From the NCBI RefSeq assembly GCF_009870125.1, contig NC_046680.1, positions 15,333,501-15,397,500 of the forward strand: DNA of 64,000 nucleotides, written 5' to 3'. The translations under genes were made by a program, and so were the position numbers. Under the pieces are notes generated by a model. The model had not been told where the DNA came from. It was given only the letters and a program-made list of their open reading frames with translations, and did not search any database. This DNA is from Drosophila pseudoobscura. Lineage: Eukaryota; Arthropoda; Insecta; Diptera; Drosophilidae. Below, piece after piece: positions 11,998 through 22,471 of the stretch; the stretch's first letter is position 1, and the number at the start of each line of letters is the position of its first letter.

Positions 11998-12064
11998 CTT
12001 AGCTTTACCTGGAATTCGGCATCAGTTGTCTGCCTGCCGTGCACCAAATCTTCACTAATCCACA

Positions 12065-12256
12065 ATGAAATTCCTTTCGCTTGCCTTTGTCCTGGGCCTG
12101 ATGGCGGCTCTGGCTAACGGTGAGTTGAGACAAAAATACATAAAAGTGTATTTAAATTTAATTATGATATTTATTTGTGTGTGTGTAGCCACGCCACTGA
12201 ACCCCGGAAATGTCATCATCAACGGCGACTGCCGCACGTGCAATGTGAGGGCTTAA
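12065..12256 (+). CDS. Short Bomanin (BomS type)
   Basis: Exons 12065-12119 and 12189-12256, phase 1, encode 40 residues: signal peptide [18 protein letters not shown], pro-segment ATPLNP, mature core [16 protein letters not shown]. It is of the short class exemplified by IM1 and IM3, a secreted Toll effector. The C-terminus stops two or three residues earlier than BomS2. I cannot decide between BomS1 and BomS3 orthology from memory, so I give no symbol. Strong kB and TATA elements lie upstream; copy 2 of the DINE-1-like element starts 260 bp downstream. Confidence 0.9.
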   Translation: MKFLSLAFVLGLMAALANGELRQKYIKVYLNLIMIFICVCVATPLNPGNVIINGDCRTCNVRA

Positions 12257-12514
12257 GGTAGTCGCAGTCGGAGGATCGCTACAATCGGCCACAATGAACA
12301 CAACACACCGCCACATAATATAATGTCTTATGCCTTAAACTGAATTTCTAAACGAACACAAAATATATTTTAAAATGAAATCGCACCTATACTATTTTAT
12401 TTTAGGAGGGAAAGTTTTTGTAGTTGGTTTTTAGTTGAACTTTTTCAATAACTATTAAAAAAACTAGTAACATATTCAGCTATTCCATTTTAATACACTG
12501 TGCCAATGTGTTTT

Positions 12515-12975
12515 ATACCCCAACCTCGAAAATAATATAGGGGGATATTAGGTTTGTGCAGAAAATGGCTGTGTGTAACGCCCAGAAGAAAGCGTATTGG
12601 ACTGAATAAAGTATATATATACTACAATGACCAGTTGATAGAGCCAGGTGTGTCAGTCCGTCTTGCTTGACGCCTAGTTCTCAGAGACTATAAGAGCTAC
12701 AGCAACTATCTAGACTAGGAACTAAGGAACTAAAATCTGTACCATCCTCACTTTTGAAGATACGAAAAAACAATATATAGCATATCTAGCAGACTGCAAA
12801 ATCTGGATCAGATCGAATTATTATAATAGCCAGAAGGAACAGATCAATGGGCAGTGTCTATCTCTCACTCACTCTTCGTCGTGAATGTGTGTGCCCTCTG
12901 ACGGAGGAGACCCATACTGACTGAGTATAAGTGTAGCGTCGCGGCCGTGGCAGCGATTCACAACGTTTCTAGGGA
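12515..12975 (+). mobile_element. DINE-1/mini-me-like element, copy 2 (decayed)
   Basis: Opposite in orientation to copy 1. Its start (TTATACCCCAA...) follows the reverse complement of the right end of copy 1, through GTGTGTAACG.CCAGAAG, ATAAAGTATATATAT and a remnant CAGTCCGTC block. Its end (GAGTATAAGTGTAGCGTCGC to TTCACAACGTTTC) follows the reverse complement of the left end of copy 1. Less than half the length of copy 1, so internally deleted. It ends about 150 bp before the ATG of the next Bomanin. Confidence 0.7.
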
Positions 12976-13062
12976 ACTTTCTTTATAGATGTATGTACGT
13001 TTAATACATAGATGTACATATGTATTCGCTTGAATATAGATCAATACTATAGTCAGTATCAA

Positions 13063-13070
13063 TATAAAAG
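13063..13070 (+). promoter_or_regulatory. TATA box of the hydrophobic-tailed Bomanin
   Basis: TATAAAAG about 60 bp before the ATG at 13129. No clean kB consensus is found between the mobile element and this box; GGGAACTTTC at 12972-12981, on the element boundary, is the nearest match. Confidence 0.55.
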
Positions 13071-13128
13071 AACAAGGCATTCGTCTGTTTGGAAACAGAT
13101 TCCGTTCAAGCCCAGCCCCGAACCGAGC

Positions 13129-13426
13129 ATGAAATCGATCGGACTTGCCTCAGCAGTGCTGCTACTTTGCTGCCTTCTGGCTGTGGTCAACGGTAATTGA
13201 TATTCCAGTGGGTGACGTGACATCTCTATTAAGAGGAAACAACTCTCTTTGTCTAATTGCAGCCACGCCCGGCAAGGTGTATATCAATGGGAAGTGCATT
13301 GATTGCAATCGACCAGACGGTGACGACTCCATCGTTATTCCCATGGAACCCCGTTCAGGGGCAATGTCGTACGCCCTTACTTCTGGAGCCATGGTATTTG
13401 GAGTACTATATCATCTTTGCAGCTAG
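13129..13426 (+). CDS. Tailed Bomanin with hydrophobic C-terminus
   Basis: Exons 13129-13192 and 13263-13426 (phase 1) encode 75 residues. A signal peptide (MKSIGLASAVLLLCCLLAV) is followed by the core TPGKVYINGKCIDCN at 23-37. The tail is first acidic (PDGDD, 39-43), then has Ser53-Gly54-Ala55, and ends in a hydrophobic stretch AMVFGVLYHLCS. Small residues, a short spacer and a hydrophobic end together resemble a GPI-attachment signal; a simple membrane anchor is the alternative. All other Bomanins here end in soluble sequence. The family is secreted and Toll-induced; this one may stay on the cell surface. Its near-upstream DNA has been replaced by a mobile element. Confidence 0.82.
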
Positions 13427-14349
13427 TTAAATGTCTAATAAAATAAATACATAAATAAAGTTTCCATTATAAAAAGATTTTGGGTGGAAAATAATTGACT
13501 GGGAGATGCAGCTCTCAAACTCTTTTTGAGTCCTTTCTGGTATTCCAAATTGAAGAAGGGATATCTTGTTGGAAAGCATTGGAAACCTGAAGAAATCCTA
13601 CTAAATTAATCTTACTACAAATAGTAGTGTTCTCTTAAGCCTGCATACTCATATCAAATAATACTCATATTATCCTTTCGAATCCCAACCATGTGAGGCG
13701 GGAATCAACAATTTTTCACTGATCAACGAGGGTATATCCCAAGATGCTGGTATATTTAGTATGTACTTATGGATTATATGCATTTAAATATGTCCAGCAG
13801 AAATGCTGATAATAAAGGCTAATAACCTTGCAGTACTGCCCAAAAATTACCAATTGAGATGGTCTCTATCTGACATTGTTTGCGGATCAGCTAATCATTA
13901 GGATAGCTGTACAGACAGGCGGACAGGGGGGATACAGATGAACCTATTACGAGGTTATTCTCTAGTACGTACAGCGGCTTATCTATTGGAAAAGTTCATT
14001 TCGGGGGGTATTTCCCAATCCGATTTGACTTTGCCCGCCATACAATTAAAAGTATCGCTATCTATGATCGTCGTTGGATTTTGCCAGAGAGAGGAGCAGC
14101 TGTTCCCCGCAGAAGGATTGTACATTTTGCACATTTTTGGTGTCTACCTCAACCAAATTCTGGCCTTAGTAATCCGCTGACGTCTGATACCATTATACTA
14201 CATGGACCTTGCATATATGTAGTGCAATGTTGGTGGGAGCAAACGTTGTTGGTGATGCACTGGCTGCAGACTGGCCAAAAGAATAGCTAAATAAACTGCA
14301 CTAGAAATGTATTTTGTTTGTTTTATTTTATTTTTGCATGATTCACGAC

Positions 14350-14535
14350 TTAATCGCCTCGTATGTTGCAAACTTTGCAGTCGCCGTTGATGATCACGTT
14401 GCCGGGACTCAGGGGGTTGGCTAGACATAGAAAAGAAATCCTTGCTTAGTACGGGGATCCTCAGTACGGGGTCTCCCACTCACCGCTAGCCAGGGCCAAA
14501 AGGCCCAGAACGAAGGCAATCGACAGCCACTTCAT
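14350..14535 (-). CDS. Short Bomanin (BomS type)
   Basis: Exons 14535-14484 and 14420-14350 (phase 1) encode 40 residues: signal peptide [17 protein letters not shown], pro-segment ANPLSP, core [17 protein letters not shown]. Typical short Bomanin with the CxxC pair. TATAAAAG is at 14606-14599, about 65 bp upstream of the ATG on the minus strand. The only kB-like match I see is GGGAAAAATG at 14993-15002, some 460 bp upstream. It is the last Bomanin of the cluster towards Idgf5. Confidence 0.9.
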
Positions 14536-14598
14536 GTTGTAATTGATTCCGGTGCTTCTTGGCGGCAACTAATCTGACGTTCGGCGCGAACAGGTCTC

Positions 14599-14606
14599 TT
14601 TTATAA
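14599..14606 (-). promoter_or_regulatory. TATA box of the last Bomanin
   Basis: TATAAAAG on the minus strand about 65 bp before the start codon, the same box and spacing as in the other Bomanin genes. Confidence 0.6.
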
Positions 14607-15119
14607 CCTCATCTGGCGCTACCAATCAACAGTAAAATGCGCAATTTTCAAATTATATACATATGTACAAAGCTCGGGCTATGTGGGTATATAGCAATGC
14701 ATTATGTATTGTGCCTGAGGCCATTGCTGATAGCTTCACTGCGTCTTGATTTGATTCGGGTTACACGTATATTTCAATACTCGCTGGCGGTGAACTCGGA
14801 ATGATCTTTTGAACACTTGTCAAATATATATAGCGATGCATCTGATACACTGTGCAGCAAATAATGGTCAAATAACGTTCCGTTTTCATTTCTACATCGA
14901 GCAATTACATCCGCTTCGTCTTGCATTCGGCTATGAACCGATGAATCCGCTTATCCGAAATTGCTGATTGGTCCAAATTGGTATGTGTCATCGGGAAAAA
15001 TGCAGCTAGCTATAATTGAGACACCATCAGAATCATTGAATGGCTTGCTCATTGGCACGGATCTCGATTCAAATCTGTTCTTGAAGACCATTAGCTGATT
15101 CAATGCCTGATTCCAAATA

Positions 15120-15159
15120 GTTCACAGTACTGCGGCAAATGGTTTGCCGGGTCATCTAG
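15120..15159 (+). mobile_element. Possible Helitron 3' end
   Basis: A perfect 7-bp stem with 3-nt loop (CGGCAAA-TGG-TTTGCCG, 15133-15149) is followed after six bases by CTAG at 15156-15159, then T. Helitrons end in a short hairpin about ten bases from a CTRR terminus and insert between A and T. I could not find the 5' end (TC after A), so the length of the element is unknown. Confidence 0.5.
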
Positions 15160-17554
15160 TATATGTATATAAAATTAAATAACTCTCTATTTGGGAATCA
15201 TAGCGAGAGTTCGACTGAATATGAATAGGTTTACGTAGGTTTATTGTTTGTACTCCCTTAAATACCGGAATTTTAGTACTCATCAACCAAGCTCTAAGCT
15301 CCTAAAGCTCCGTAAAACGGCAGCTTAAAATTATTTTTCTCCCTTTCAAAAATAAACAAAAACTATTTACGAAAGTTTAGTTCGTTAAACTTTAAAAACT
15401 ACTGGGAGGACTCTAAAAGCCCAAATTGAACTGGTTCAATTCCGTCTGTGTAAGTGCTGTGGCAGGAGTATATGTATGTTCCGCCGCAGAAGGTACTCGT
15501 AAATGGACGTGTCTGTGGTCGAATTAACTTTTCCGGCACAAGTTCCTGTCCGTCCGTATGAGTTGGCTTACATTGTTGGCAATTAAGCGAATGATTCAAA
15601 AAAAGAGCAGACAGCCAGGAGGCCGAAGCCCGATACTCTATCTATGTATACGATATATTTCGATGCTTCTCAGAAATATAGAAATATATGTTGTGATAGT
15701 CTGAACTAAGTTTTAGTTTGCTTTAAAACAGACAGAAAGGCCTTCAAGGTTTCCGTGCAAAATTTCTTCGAGTGGTATTGGTGAGTTCTGTGGAGGGCTG
15801 CCCGTGAGTTCGGATCCCTTTCCCCTCGCCCTCGCCCTCGGAATGGCACACAGAAAGGGTTTAGCTCTCTCTCTCAACCAACTTCCACTCACTCAGTGGA
15901 TTACGGAACGGCGCGTTTGTGCGTGGGGTAGAGAGAGGAGAGTGGCGTATGCTTTCGGAAGCCCACACAGATGCATGTGAGTCTCCACGTGCACGAGTAT
16001 TATTTGTATCTTTGTGTGGACGTACGCATGGCGGACACGTGTGCGTTAACAATTTAATTACATTGCGGTGTGGCGGGAAGCTGCCACATGTCACTCGGCT
16101 AAGTTAATACCCCCTTCAAAAGGGTATTCAGGTATTAAAGACTTTCTAGGGAATGTTTACCCCACCTTCAGGCATTAGCAGAACGCCTCTTGAAGCTTAA
16201 GCTATTACTTATTCATTTTTTTCTGTAAGACTCCTCCAAACTATCGCGAGTGTGTCCACTAAAATAGAGTATACATTGATCCATTGAGTATCCACCTTCA
16301 CGCGTGTGTTTTGGGAAGGATGTAAGGGACATTGTGCACTCTATTGGTTGTGGTTTTTCATTTTTGAAGTTGATTTTCCTCTTTATACATGATTTGTTCA
16401 TACATCCAAGAACTACTTATAAAGACCCCTGCAGAGAATGTGCCAAATTTTAATGCCGAACTTTATAGTGTATCTTTCGGTGGATACTCCGCCTCCTGAG
16501 TTCTACTTGTTTTTGCCTTCGTTAGTTTTATAGTTCTTACCATTTGGCTTTATGGCCTTGGCCTGTTCATAAATTTAATGACGGTGTTGACTTTTTCTCA
16601 GGGGTGCAAAAGTGAAGTTTAAACAAATGTCAAGCCAATAAAATAAACACATTAGAAGAGCCCCAAATTATTTCAGGGCTCGTTGGGAATTAGGAAACCG
16701 CCCAGCTGGCCTCCGCTCGAAATAGTTATTTCCAAAAGAGTTAGCATTTTCCTAACCACAATTGGGTGGACTTTTCCGCCCCACCCAAGTAAAAACTGAC
16801 CAGAGAGTGCACACCTGTTTCAGCCACCACCTGCCTCCAAATACCAGAGCATTCCCCTCACATGGCTTACTTATGCCACCCCTTGAGTAACGTAGCTAAT
16901 CAACTGCGAACTCAAGAGATGTGAGGCGGTGGAGGCACCGGCCATGGACACTCACTCGTCCATGTCTGAGTGGTGACCCCGACCCCTGTGGTGTTTTGTT
17001 GTGTTGCTCTGGCCAGGTCATGCGGAGTGACAAATCCTCATGCTGTTGCTGTTGCTGTAGTTGAGAGCTTTAATGTGTTTAAGCGCTACGAGCTCAAACA
17101 GACATTATTGTGCCCGGTGAATTGGTAGCGTTGTGCTTAAGGTGGGCGTTGAGCCATGGAAGTGGAAGTGACGTATCCACTCCCCTCTCCTGATGAATGC
17201 TAGGAAGTTCCCCCTCTCATAGGGGTTGTTCGTTTGGACTGGATGTAGGCGTGTATTACTGGTCTCAAATTGGGGATTTGAGGGGAGGGAAAAAGAGCTT
17301 TGATGATTGGTTTCAGCGGGTGAAAAATTGTATCAATCATCATGCAGAATAATTTGAAAAGCTTATTGCTTTTCAAAAACAATTCTGGGCAGAAATCAAA
17401 ACCCAGAACACCACCCAGAGTACCCGGTACGGGTCTTATCAGCCCGCTTTGTTTTGGCGAAGCTTTCCAGCTGTGACCGGGGATCATCACAACAAAACTC
17501 AGTCCCTGATCAGTTCGCAATAGATCTTCACGCTGGACAGAGGCTTGGAACACC
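15160..17554. other. Gene-free stretch between Bomanins and Idgf5
   Basis: No coding region recognised. It contains a stem palindrome AATACCC/GGGTATT at 16106-16128, like the decayed repeat at 10806, and CTG-type triplets near 17040. Open frames here lack splice partners. Confidence 0.5.
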
Positions 17555-19014
17555 ATGTTGCCCCAAAGTGTCTTCTACAGAGCGCTAATGCTCGGCTCCT
17601 TCCTGTGCCTGCTGCACGGCAGCTTGGCCGAGGTGGGGAAGCTGGTTTGCTTCTACGATGCGGCAAGTTTTGTGCGGGAAGGTGAGTGGGGACTTCTAAT
17701 CTTTTTGTGCCAAACAGATCAGAGGTTATCTGTCTCTCTCTCTCTCTCTCTGGCAGGTCCAGCACAATTGTCGCTCGTTGAACTGGAGCCTGCACTCAAT
17801 TTTTGCAACTTTCTGGTCTACGGCTATGCGGGCATCGATGCGGAGAGCCACAAGATCAAGAGTCTCGACCCGGAGCTGAGCTACAATCGCCAGCATTACC
17901 GCCAAATAACTGCACTGCGCCAAAGGTTTCCCCACGTTCGGTTCCTCCTCTCGGTGGGCGGAAATCGGGATCTGAGCGCCGAGGGCGTGGCAGACAGCAG
18001 TAAGTACTTGAGCTTGCTGGAGCAGCCGGAGCATCGGAGCGCCTTCAGGGCAAGCGTGGGGGCGGAACTGAGCAATTATGGGTTCGATGGCCTGGACCTG
18101 GCCTGGCAGTTCCCCGCGAACCGGCCCAAGCTGCAGCAAGGGGTGCTCAAGCGGGCGTGGAGTGCGGTCCGGGGATGGTTCAGTACGGATTCGGTGGACA
18201 GCAAATCGCAGGAGCACAAGGAACAGTTCGCCACTCTTGTGAGGGAGTTGCGCAGGGACTTGCAACCCAGTGGCAAACTCTTAACCCTCAGCATGTTGCC
18301 GCACGTCGACGCAGAGCGTGAGTACTGAGACCAGGGTCCGCTTCCAATGAATGTATCCCTCCCTTCACAGTTTTCATCGACGTTGCCTCGGTGCTCGACC
18401 ACGTGGACTTTGTCAACCTGGGCACCTATGACTTCCACACCCCGGAACGAGATCCCAAGGTCGGCGATCTACCCGCCCCGCTGTATGCCATGTACGACCG
18501 CGATCCCACCCACAACGTGCAGTACCAGGTCCAGTACTGGCTGAACCAGACATCCCCATCCAGGGCGGACCAACTGCACATCGGCGTTACCAGCTACGGG
18601 CGCTCCTGGAACATGACAAGGAACTCCGGCATCACTGGCTATCCGCCCATACCGGCGGCGGCCGGGGCGGCTCCAGCTGGCAAACAAACCCGCATTCCCG
18701 GATTACTCAGCTGGCCAGAAATTTGTGAGCTGCTTCAGCAGCAGCCCCAGGACAAGGAGGCGCCCCAGCTGCGAAAGGTGGGCGATCCCACGAAGCGGTT
18801 CGGCATCTATGCCTACCGCTCGGCAGATGATATTGGGGAGAATGGCTTGTGGGTGGGCTACGACGACCCCACAACAGCGGCCATCAAGGCCGGCTTTGCC
18901 CAGGCTCAAGGCCTTGGCGGAGTGGCCTTCCACGACGTGTCCCTGGATGACTTTCGTGGTCAGTGCGCGGGCGAGAAGTATCCGATTCTCAGGAGTATCA
19001 AATATCGGCTATAG
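17555..19014 (+). CDS. Idgf5: Imaginal disc growth factor, chitinase-like
   Basis: Exons 17555-17681, 17757-18317 and 18371-19014 encode 443 residues, the usual IDGF size. A signal peptide (MLGSFLCLLHGSLA region, residues 10-24) leads into a GH18 chitinase-like barrel: KLVCFYD as first strand, FLLSVGG as strand 3, and GFDGLDLAWQFP at the chitinase active-site loop. There the catalytic Glu of DxxDxDxE is Gln, as in all IDGFs, so it binds rather than cuts glycans. A glycosylation site (NMT) lies in the IDGF region after SYGRSW. IDGFs are secreted and support imaginal disc cell growth, cuticle integrity and wound clotting. Melanogaster Idgf5 lies in this same neighbourhood, which supports the name. 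Intron 1 has a TC-run polypyrimidine tract. Confidence 0.9.
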
Positions 19015-20455
19015 GAACTCAAGAAAGTGGTTGCTTTCATTAATTACATTTCAAGAATAAAAAAGAAATAGTGATTCCAGTTATGGAAGGTATATTTTAG
19101 GAAGGGGATTCTGTTCCCAAACGGAACTATATATTTGCGAAAGCTCAAGTTGGGGAATTTGAAGTTTTCTTCAGATGCCCCAAAAGCAAATCGTAACTTG
19201 CCTCCTTCCGGGTAGATTCGGTGCGGAATAGAGGGGGAGGCAAGAATGCGGACCCGCAAAAAAAGGCAGTAAAAACCTAGGAAGTAAAGCGAAAAGGTGA
19301 TGTGGCGGGGGACAGGCGTAAAGCAAAGTAAACTTACCGAATGGCATGGCAAAAAGGCGAGGAGGAGAGGCGGCGAGGGCAGGGTTGGCATGGACAGGAC
19401 ACGGCCCAGCACAGGGGAAGCAAGCAGGAGGTCGGTCTAAAGTAAAAGTTGAAATTAAACCAATTAGTTTCCTGCCACCATCCTGGGAAACGTCGCGCCG
19501 GAGCTGCAATGAGGCGCATAAAACCAGGCGGCAAAAGGACCAACGCAGCAGGTACTCTTAAGTCCTAGAGATGTCACGGTATGTCACGAGGGGTCGCAGT
19601 ACTTATCGTGTGATAGTAACGATAGTTTACTTTCTTTTTATCAGTATGCGAGTAAAGCGGCGAGAATCATAGTCTATTATACTCGTAAACAATGACTGAT
19701 GGCACTGAATGTTAGCAGGTTCCATGGGTTTTTGATTTTCGGCTAGCTTCCCACCCTAGTTATAGTAGAAAAGTAATTTTCCAGTGGATTAAATCGAATG
19801 GAAAACCGATCAGCTGTTCATAGCGTACTATAGAATCGGTCACACATCGGGTATCGGGTACAGAGGTCCGTGAGTAGCGTGAGTGGGCGAAGACTGTACC
19901 TGCGCATCGCTAGCTCATTTCCTTGGGGGTTGAATATCGGACTTCTTACACCAGGCAGGTAGACGGGGTTGAGCTGCTTTTTAAGAGTATTTTAAACGAC
20001 GGAGCGGCCTATGGAGTGGCTTGAGGGAGTGAGCGGGGTCTGGGGCTGTGGCCGGGGCTGGAGTGTAGATAAGAGGCGCCACGAGGGTGAGGAGGGCGAA
20101 GCGGACTCGGCGGATGGCGCCGTCATAAATTAATTATGATTTAACAACTTCAGCATGCACGACACGGCACGGCAGGAAAACTTTGCGCTTTTCATTTGTA
20201 CCCCAACGACCGCCCCACACTCCCGGGTTCTATGTATTTTGTGTCGCTTTGTAGGAGGAAAAATTTTATAATTTTAATGAGCGCAAAAAAGTTTGAAAGT
20301 TTTTGACTGTGTTGCCATTGGAAGTGCATCTGACAAGAGGCACCGGGCAGGGGAGGCAGTAAAGTGGACAGGCGAACTTTATTTGGACTCGTGTACAGGT
20401 ATATGTAGGTATATCAACAAAGAGGAGCCACTTCCGAGGACCACAACGAGTGCGC
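19015..20455. other. Spacer between Idgf5 and GstE10
   Basis: No gene seen. GC-rich mixed sequence at 19200-19560 and 19900-20110 gives long chance frames on both strands without homology I recognise. Confidence 0.45.
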
Positions 20456-21181
20456 TCACTGCTTGCCGGCTCCGCTCTTGATGTCCTCGAAGGCCTTCTG
20501 CCAGAGCTTGTCGAACTGCTTGGGCAGTTTGGCGCGGACCCTTTCGGCGAGCAGGCGGGCGCCACGCAGGTTGTCCTCATCGTAGTGGGGCAGGGTGGAG
20601 AGGCGGGCCAGCCAGGCGGACAGCTTGGGATACTTGGCGCCTTCCACGGGGCAATAGCTCAGGTGCAGAGTGCTCACGGTGGCGACCACACTGAAGTCGG
20701 CGATTGTCAATTGGCCGCCGGCCAGATAAGGATTCTCGCCGAGAAACCGCTCCAGATGGGCGTAGGCTTCGTGAAGATCGGCAATCCGGTCCTTGGGAAC
20801 TTCGGGGGCATCGTTCTCCTTGAAGAGGGCCCGCTGCAGCGGCTTGAAGCAGCCGTGGAAGAGCACACCGGTCTCGAAGTGCAGACGCTGATCCACCACC
20901 GCCCGCTGCAGCGGTTCCTTGGGGTAGAGGGCATCATCCTGGGCATACTTGTTCACGAGATAGCCAATGATGGCGTGGGAGTCCCAGATGCATGCCTCAC
21001 CATCCTCCAGCATGGGCACTGTGTGCTGTGGATTCTTGCGCAGCAGTTCCGGCTCCAAGTGCTCGCCGGCCTGCATGTCCAGTCGCCGGAACTCGTGCTC
21101 CAGCTCCAGGGCGCGCAGCGTTAGAAGGACAGCCCGCACCGGAGGACTCGTCTCCGTGCCATAGAGGACCAGATGAACCAT
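20456..21181 (-). CDS. GstE10: Epsilon-class glutathione S-transferase E10
   Basis: Single exon, 241 residues, about 20 longer than the other GSTs here, as is melanogaster GstE10. The thioredoxin-like N-terminal domain has the catalytic Ser of TSPPVR (Ser12), the glutathione-binding NPQHTVP (cis-Pro) and the WDSHAI motif; the helical C-terminal domain has LTIADFSV. It conjugates glutathione to electrophiles in the cytosol. The extra C-terminal helix (LPKQFDKLWQKAFEDIK) is specific to this gene. It is transcribed away from the rest of the cluster. Start is the first ATG of the frame, directly before HLVLYG. Confidence 0.93.
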   Translation of the reverse strand: MVHLVLYGTETSPPVRAVLLTLRALELEHEFRRLDMQAGEHLEPELLRKNPQHTVPMLEDGEACIWDSHAIIGYLVNKYAQDDALYPKEPLQRAVVDQRLHFETGVLFHGCFKPLQRALFKENDAPEVPKDRIADLHEAYAHLERFLGENPYLAGGQLTIADFSVVATVSTLHLSYCPVEGAKYPKLSAWLARLSTLPHYDEDNLRGARLLAERVRAKLPKQFDKLWQKAFEDIKSGAGKQ

Positions 21182-22471
21182 TTGGGAGAATTTGGGGCTG
21201 CTTGCTTGCTAGATTGAGATTCTGAACAGACACTGAGCCACGTACCACGGACGGAAACAGGGCACCCACGGACCCAGCCAGTGATTAAACTGATTTTAAA
21301 CTTTAGATTAGATAAGATTAGATACCACACCACCAAAACAGAATTTGATACTTATCACAAAGACGTCATAATGCTGCAAGTTTAAGTTTTGTCTGATTGT
21401 TTATTAATGCCACAGATTAGTCGGACTGAGACTACTGCCTGCCCCCAACCCCCTCCCGACCCAACTCCACGGCTACCACAATATTTGCTCACCTTTCCAC
21501 ATGATTTATGTGACTTTGTTTTATGCATAACGATGTACATTGTACATACGTACAGTGGAGCACAGATCGAATAAATATGGTTAGAAATCACACAGCGTTG
21601 AATCTTATACAATATTCGGGCAATATTTGTATTGTATATGTATGTACATATGTACGAACAGGGTTCTTTCCCACGAGAACCATCACCTTTTTTCTATTAT
21701 CCAAATATCTGCCAAAAATCATCACAAACGGTCTAAATTCTAAATCACGGCGTATAAACCAGCATTAAGCCAGCTAATAAAGTAAAGTATTTCTTAGCCA
21801 GTTTGAAGGAGCACAACAGTTTTAAAAGATTTAAATAGTAGTCGGAAAGCTTTAAAAGCTTCACCTGCCGAAGCTTCAGCCGTTAAAAGCATATCTAAGC
21901 TTGTTCAAACTTGTAAGCTCAGCGGCCTGTAAATAGATGTATGTACATACATGTGTGCATAGAATATGTTTGCGAGACGTAGGCTTGTGTTAGTGCCATG
22001 AATAGGGAATATTGGAACAGTGGGAAGCGAGAAGAGGAGCTCAGTCAGAGGAGAGGTAGAATAATATTCGTTTCATGCTGAGTAAACAAATACAATTAAG
22101 CTCACAAACGTTATCGCATACGAGTTGAATGCGAGGCTTAACCAAACACATACATATGTAGATAATTATTTACATACATACATATACACATTTACAATCT
22201 TGGAAAAAATCGCAGTTCTGACGAAATTAATTTGCTGGGGGGCTTGATAGAGAGAGATAGAGAGGGCACTTCTCAGTGTAAACAAATTTGTTTGACTGAG
22301 CAAGAGCTTTATTCATTTTTGCCGGTAGTGTGTGTGTGTGTGCTGTGCTCACTCTTTCGCTCTGCTCAAAGCTTTCGGTAGATAAGACGTAGATAGATGC
22401 TGAAATATAGAATAGAGTGCGAAAGAGAGATCATTTGTAATTGAAACGTTCAAGTCCGTGGTAACAGCACA
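21182..22471. other. Divergent intergenic region GstE10/GstE1
   Basis: AT-rich spacer holding the start regions of both genes. Repeated TACATA motifs occur at 21620-21650 and 21940-21960. No open frame of note. Confidence 0.5.

Noticed and set aside
20456-21124. Plus-strand 224-codon frame opposite GstE10
   Set aside because: Antisense shadow; the minus strand encodes a complete GST with all active-site motifs.
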